From: Chloracidobacterium sp.
GTDB lineage: Bacteria; Acidobacteriota; Blastocatellia; Pyrinomonadales; Pyrinomonadaceae
Direction: 5' to 3'
Length of the DNA: 64,000 bases
NCBI GenBank assembly: GCA_016711345.1
Contig: JADJTD010000001.1
Coordinates: 2,542,001 to 2,606,000 of the forward strand
Notes under the pieces: generated by a model
What the model saw: only the letters and a program-made list of their open reading frames with translations
What the model was told of the DNA's origin: nothing
Database searches by the model: none
Translations under genes and position numbers: made by a program
Shown here: one piece after another, positions 61,128-64,000 of the stretch
How positions within the stretch are numbered: the stretch's first letter is position 1
Layout: every line of letters begins with the position of its first letter

Positions 61128-61197
61128 GCCGCAAAAATGCGCAAAACACGCAAAAAAGAATTATCTCATTTTTGCGTGTTTTGCGCATTTTTGCGGC
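61128..61197. repeat. perfect 29-bp inverted repeat between sod and lipA
   Basis: Arms at 61128-61156 (starts GCCGCAAAAATGCGC) and 61169-61197 (ends GCGCATTTTTGCGGC) are exact complements with a 12-base loop. The arms are made of GCAAAA-type words about 9 bases apart. The longest perfect palindrome seen in the window. Confidence 0.95.
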
Positions 61198-61208
61198 TAT
61201 TTTCACAT

Positions 61209-61811
61209 CTATCCGAGCCGCGAATTGACGGCGCCCCAGTTGATGTTCGAGAAAAAGGCCTCGATATATTTCGGTCTGTCCACCGGTGCGTAATCTTTGA
61301 TGAACGCATGCTCCCAGACGTCCATTATCAAGATCGGCTTGTAGCCGGCGACGTTGCCTGTTTCGTGCAGGTTGATCCAGTGGTTCGAGATCGCGCCGTT
61401 CGAAGGGTCTTGATAACAAGCTGCCCAACCGACGCCGCGCATTTTGCCGGTGTTCACAAAATCGGCTTTCCACACATCGTAGCTGCCAAAGCTCGCTTCG
61501 GCCGCCGCGCGAAAATCGCCGTCCGTCGGGTCGCCCGTGCCGTTTTTCATCATGTTCTCGAAGTAATATTCGTGCAGCACCATGCCGTTATATTCAAATC
61601 CAAAACGGCGTTTGATCTCACTAAAAGCAGCAACCTGTGTAGCATCAAGCGTGCCCGAGCCGATCATGTCGGCAATGCGTTGGTTGTAGGTATTGGTATT
61701 CGTTACATAGCCTTCGTACAGCTTAAAGTGCATCGCCAGCGTCTCGTTCGAGATGCCGGTCAGATCGCTCAGGTCAAATGTCTTTGCAGTGTAAGTAGTC
61801 GTTGTTCCCAT
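61209..61811 (-). CDS. Fe/Mn superoxide dismutase
   Basis: 200 residues. Metal ligands H28 (AMHFKLYEGYV), H80 (LHEYYFENM), D164 and H168 (DVWEHAF). It removes superoxide. The sequence is an atypical branch (LHEYYF rather than HxFYW near the second ligand), so metal preference cannot be told. A GGAG ribosome site precedes the ATG. Confidence 0.9.
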   Translation of the reverse strand: MGTTTTYTAKTFDLSDLTGISNETLAMHFKLYEGYVTNTNTYNQRIADMIGSGTLDATQVAAFSEIKRRFGFEYNGMVLHEYYFENMMKNGTGDPTDGDFRAAAEASFGSYDVWKADFVNTGKMRGVGWAACYQDPSNGAISNHWINLHETGNVAGYKPILIMDVWEHAFIKDYAPVDRPKYIEAFFSNINWGAVNSRLG

Positions 61812-61858
61812 TGAAAATTCTCCTCAAAAAATAAATTTCTTGCCGTCTCTGCGTCAAA

Positions 61859-62191
61859 TTAGTCTTGCGGCCGTGTTCCCGGATCGATGCCCATCACGCT
61901 TGCCTGACTGATAACACGGACGTGAATATCATCAGCAAGCCTGATCTGGCACGAAAGCCGCGTAGTATCGCTGATGCCTTCTTTAGTTGAAAGTATCGCC
62001 GCCTCGTCATCTGTTCGCTCGCCGACATTGTCCGACAAGATCTCAACGCGGCATGTCGTGCATCGAGCATTTCCACCGCAGCGATGCAGAATATCAACAC
62101 CGTTGTCCTCTATCGCAAGCACGAGTTTCGTTCCCGCTTCCGCATCAAATTCAACCGTTCCAGTTGCCGTTTCGGCAGTTATATGTGGCAT
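61859..62191 (-). CDS. 2Fe-2S ferredoxin
   Basis: 110 residues. Plant-type cluster site C-x5-C-x2-C (HRCGGNARCTTCRVEIL) plus the distant Cys in RLSCQIRL. Cytoplasmic electron carrier. Divergent from the lipoprotein gene at 62280, with an AT-rich gap between them. Confidence 0.9.
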   Translation of the reverse strand: MPHITAETATGTVEFDAEAGTKLVLAIEDNGVDILHRCGGNARCTTCRVEILSDNVGERTDDEAAILSTKEGISDTTRLSCQIRLADDIHVRVISQASVMGIDPGTRPQD

Positions 62192-62279
62192 TAATGAATA
62201 TCTCCGTTAATCAGTATAATTCCAATGAATATACCTTGACTTTTGCATAAATAGAGTGAGAATCGCAAGTATGACTGTT

Positions 62280-62855
62280 ATGAGTTTTCTCTTCCGACAT
62301 AGGTGGCTGTTAATCAGCAGCTCCAACGTACTTATTCTATCTTGCACACTTTCGAACAGCCAAAGTCGAAACTATGAACTCGTTTCTAATAATGAAAACC
62401 CGACTATTTACGACCAACCGGTTACACGCTGGACTCCACCGGTTGATTATGCGACTCAATGCAATGAGTTTGAAGAAGATGAAAACTACTCTTTGAAGTC
62501 TATTCGAAACAATCTAACAGAGTCGGATGTTGTGGTTCATGCAGAAGTGTTGATGGTAAGACCAGATAGTAATGAAAGAGGTTACCGTCCATATACCTTT
62601 ACTGCAAAAGTAATTGAGAGTTTCAAGGGCGAGTTAGAAGGTGGGAAAACGGTCGAATTTAGTTATGTTCTAGAGGTCGACAAAGAACCAGACGAATCCT
62701 CTTTTTTAGGGGAGAGGGTACTTTGGTTACATCGATATACGCATAATGGAGAAACGCGGTATGGGCAAATCGAATTTATGGCCGCAGAGATTCACTGTAA
62801 TGTTCTTGAAAAAATTCGAAGGGCTTCGAAAAAGAAGTACTCCGAGAGCAAATAA
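62280..62855 (+). CDS. putative lipoprotein of unknown function
   Basis: About 191 residues from ATG 62280 (MSFLFRHRW); in-frame GTG 62256 and ATG 62271 are also possible. The N-terminal hydrophobic stretch ends in LILSC, a fair lipobox. The mature part has strand-rich sequence (DVVVHAEVLMVRPDSN, YTFTAKVIESFKGELEGG, VEFSYVLEVDKEPDE, LWLHRYTHNGETRYG), in pattern a little like small beta-barrel (NTR/OB-like) secreted proteins. AT-richer than its neighbours. No family recognised. It touches the convergent thioesterase gene with no gap. Confidence 0.65.
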   Translation: MSFLFRHRWLLISSSNVLILSCTLSNSQSRNYELVSNNENPTIYDQPVTRWTPPVDYATQCNEFEEDENYSLKSIRNNLTESDVVVHAEVLMVRPDSNERGYRPYTFTAKVIESFKGELEGGKTVEFSYVLEVDKEPDESSFLGERVLWLHRYTHNGETRYGQIEFMAAEIHCNVLEKIRRASKKKYSESK

Positions 62856-63239
62856 CTATCCGTCAATCCGCACTTTCTTGCCTTTTTCATCTATGGCAAC
62901 GAATATGACCTCGGCCTCGGTTACTTTAACCATCACACCGGGCGTGCCGAAACGTTCCGCCTCGACATCGACGTGAATGGTGATCGAAGTGTTGCCAACC
63001 TTTAACGTCTTTGCATAAAAACTGACCAGATCGCCGATAAACACCGGTTCATGAAAGATAACCTCTTTCATTGCAACAGTAACAAATCGGTTGTGCCGCG
63101 TATGCCGCACCGCCTCAACGCCGCCCGCAACGTCGATGTAGCTCAAAATAACACCGCCAAAAACCGTCCCGTGAGCATTAGTATCCCGCGGCATCATCGT
63201 CAACCGTATCGCCGCATCTCGTATCGTTTCGTTTTCCAT
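62856..63239 (-). CDS. acyl-CoA thioesterase, hotdog fold (YciA-like)
   Basis: 127 residues. TMMPRDTNAHGTVFGGVILSYIDVAGG (active-site Asn/His/Gly region and Asp) and the FHEPVFIGDLVSFYAK strand are typical of YciA/Acot-type thioesterases. It hydrolyses acyl-CoA to free acid and CoA. Cytoplasmic. Confidence 0.9.
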   Translation of the reverse strand: MENETIRDAAIRLTMMPRDTNAHGTVFGGVILSYIDVAGGVEAVRHTRHNRFVTVAMKEVIFHEPVFIGDLVSFYAKTLKVGNTSITIHVDVEAERFGTPGVMVKVTEAEVIFVAIDEKGKKVRIDG

Positions 63240-63274
63240 AATTTCTCAACGCAAAGTCGCCAAGGAAAAATCAT

Positions 63275-63361
63275 ACCGCAGATAAACGCAAATCGACGCA
63301 GATCTGTGTGGGTTATTAATTTTTATATCTTATCTGTGTTTATCTGCGTCCATCTGCGGTG
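63275..63361. repeat. phased inverted repeat
   Basis: ACCGCAGATAAACGCAAATC then GACGCAGAT (63275-63303) against ATCTGTGTTTATCTGCG then TCCATCTGCGGT (about 63332-63361). An AACGCAAAGTCGCC word of the other class precedes it at 63248. The 146-base gap 63240-63385 has nothing else. Confidence 0.9.
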
Positions 63362-63385
63362 AATATTCTTTATTCTCTTTTGGCG

Positions 63386-64000
63386 TTAAATTTTTCTTTC
63401 CGTCCAATCACGAACCGCCTCTCGCAGTTCACTCAAATGCTCATCAAAAAAATGCCCGCAGTTTTCAAACACTACGAGTTCAGCATCGGTGTTCTTTGCA
63501 ACTTCTTCGACAAGCCGACGCACATTGTCGATCGCACCGAATTCGTCTCTGTCGCCGTGGACAAAAAGTATCGGCTTTCGCACCTTTGTCAAAAAATCGT
63601 AATCGCCGTATTTATCAACCGGTGTGCCGATGCTTATCAGCCTGGCGACACGTTCGTCATCGTACCCGACCTCTAAAGCAGTCCGCGAACCAAACGAAAA
63701 ACCGGCGAGCGTGATCTCTTCCCCGGGATAAGTCACCTTCAAATAGTTCAACGCATCGCGGACGTCTTCAACACCGCCTTCGATCTCGTTATGCACACCT
63801 GTCGAAGCCCCAACACCGCGAAAATTAAACCTCAGCGTCGTCAACCCCGCATCGTTCAAACCCGCCGCTACACGAAACACGACCTTATTATGCATCGTCC
63901 CACCGCCCAGCGGATGCGGATGACACACAAGAGCAACACCACGCCGTTCGCCCGTCGCTTCTTTCAATATCGCCTCAAGCTGCCCATGCGAAGCCGGAAT
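63386..64000 (-). CDS. alpha/beta hydrolase, dienelactone-type, N-terminus beyond window
   Basis: The frame is open to the window end; reading IPASHGQLEAILKEATGE continues the usual family opening, so the TTG at 63965-63967 is not the start. ALVCHPHPLGGGTMHNKVV, LRFNFRGVGAS, the nucleophile elbow GFSFGSRTAL, the acid in HGDRDEFG and the His in ENCGHFFDEH make a full catalytic triad. It is a soluble serine hydrolase of unknown substrate. Incomplete at the 5' end. Confidence 0.88.
   Translation of the reverse strand: MPASHGQLEAILKEATGERRGVALVCHPHPLGGGTMHNKVVFRVAAGLNDAGLTTLRFNFRGVGASTGVHNEIEGGVEDVRDALNYLKVTYPGEEITLAGFSFGSRTALEVGYDDERVARLISIGTPVDKYGDYDFLTKVRKPILFVHGDRDEFGAIDNVRRLVEEVAKNTDAELVVFENCGHFFDEHLSELREAVRDWTERKI

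Overview
The window looks like chromosomal DNA of an Acidobacteriota bacterium, most likely class Blastocatellia, Pyrinomonadaceae-like. This is inferred from gene content: secreted Asn/Gly-rich and GYxxG-repeat proteins, a secreted PEP/pyruvate-binding protein, LpxI, a CSLREA/dockerin-like protein, and a deacetylase–GT2 fusion of the LVEDYF type. There is no rRNA in the window to settle it. Nearly all the sequence is coding and no intact transposon, prophage, CRISPR array or tRNA was seen. The only structural RNA found is tmRNA (ssrA) at 23226-23598.

Layout. 1-6664 (minus strand): secreted PEP/pyruvate-binding protein (cut by the window edge), carbonic anhydrase, small membrane proteins (DUF4349, DUF4126), and a sigma-54 response regulator with its histidine kinase. 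6834-12912 (plus): penicillin-binding transpeptidase, Ala/Pro-rich secreted protein, rnc, lepB, psuG. 12915-14232 (minus): SH3-like protein and ruvC. 14553-23151 (plus): unknown protein plus fumarylacetoacetase, then an overlapping fdhD / YdeP-type molybdoenzyme / mobA set, purF and a TPR protein. After ssrA come murI, rph, fabG, a rhomboid protease and trmB. 27890-29811 (minus): two-domain secreted protein, def and a zinc-ribbon protein.

29808-42636 (minus) is a surface-polysaccharide locus: two GT39-like membrane proteins, two FAD amine-oxidase-like proteins, two polysaccharide deacetylases (one fused to a GT2 domain), and four enzymes (Gfo/Idh/MocA dehydrogenase, DegT aminotransferase, left-handed beta-helix acetyltransferase, UDP-GlcNAc 2-epimerase) that resemble the WbpB/E/D/I route to a 2,3-diacetamido uronic acid sugar. 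Next are a 7Fe-type ferredoxin (minus), then glpX and ppsA (gluconeogenesis, plus), a CSLREA/beta-helix/dockerin-like protein, a subtilase with a small partner, a secreted Asn-rich protein behind a good sigma-54 promoter, and rsmI. 53905-64000 holds a frameshifted secreted-protein gene, an M28 peptidase, a coupled operon (Phd/ParE toxin-antitoxin, bacterioferritin-like, GNAT, lpxI), a P460-like cytochrome gene broken by an in-frame stop, lipA, superoxide dismutase, a 2Fe-2S ferredoxin, a lipoprotein, a hotdog thioesterase and an alpha/beta hydrolase cut by the window end.

The least ordinary signal is non-genic. At least a dozen gene boundaries carry inverted repeats whose arms are themselves made of 8-10 bp tandem words (CGCAAAGA-, CACAAAGA-, CGCAGATAAA- and CACATAGG-like). 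These elements run into coding sequence, giving C-terminal tails to the histidine kinase and murI, and seem to have left an in-frame scar at the deacetylase–GT2 junction. A second, longer composite element occurs twice, just after ssrA and at 49875-50095.
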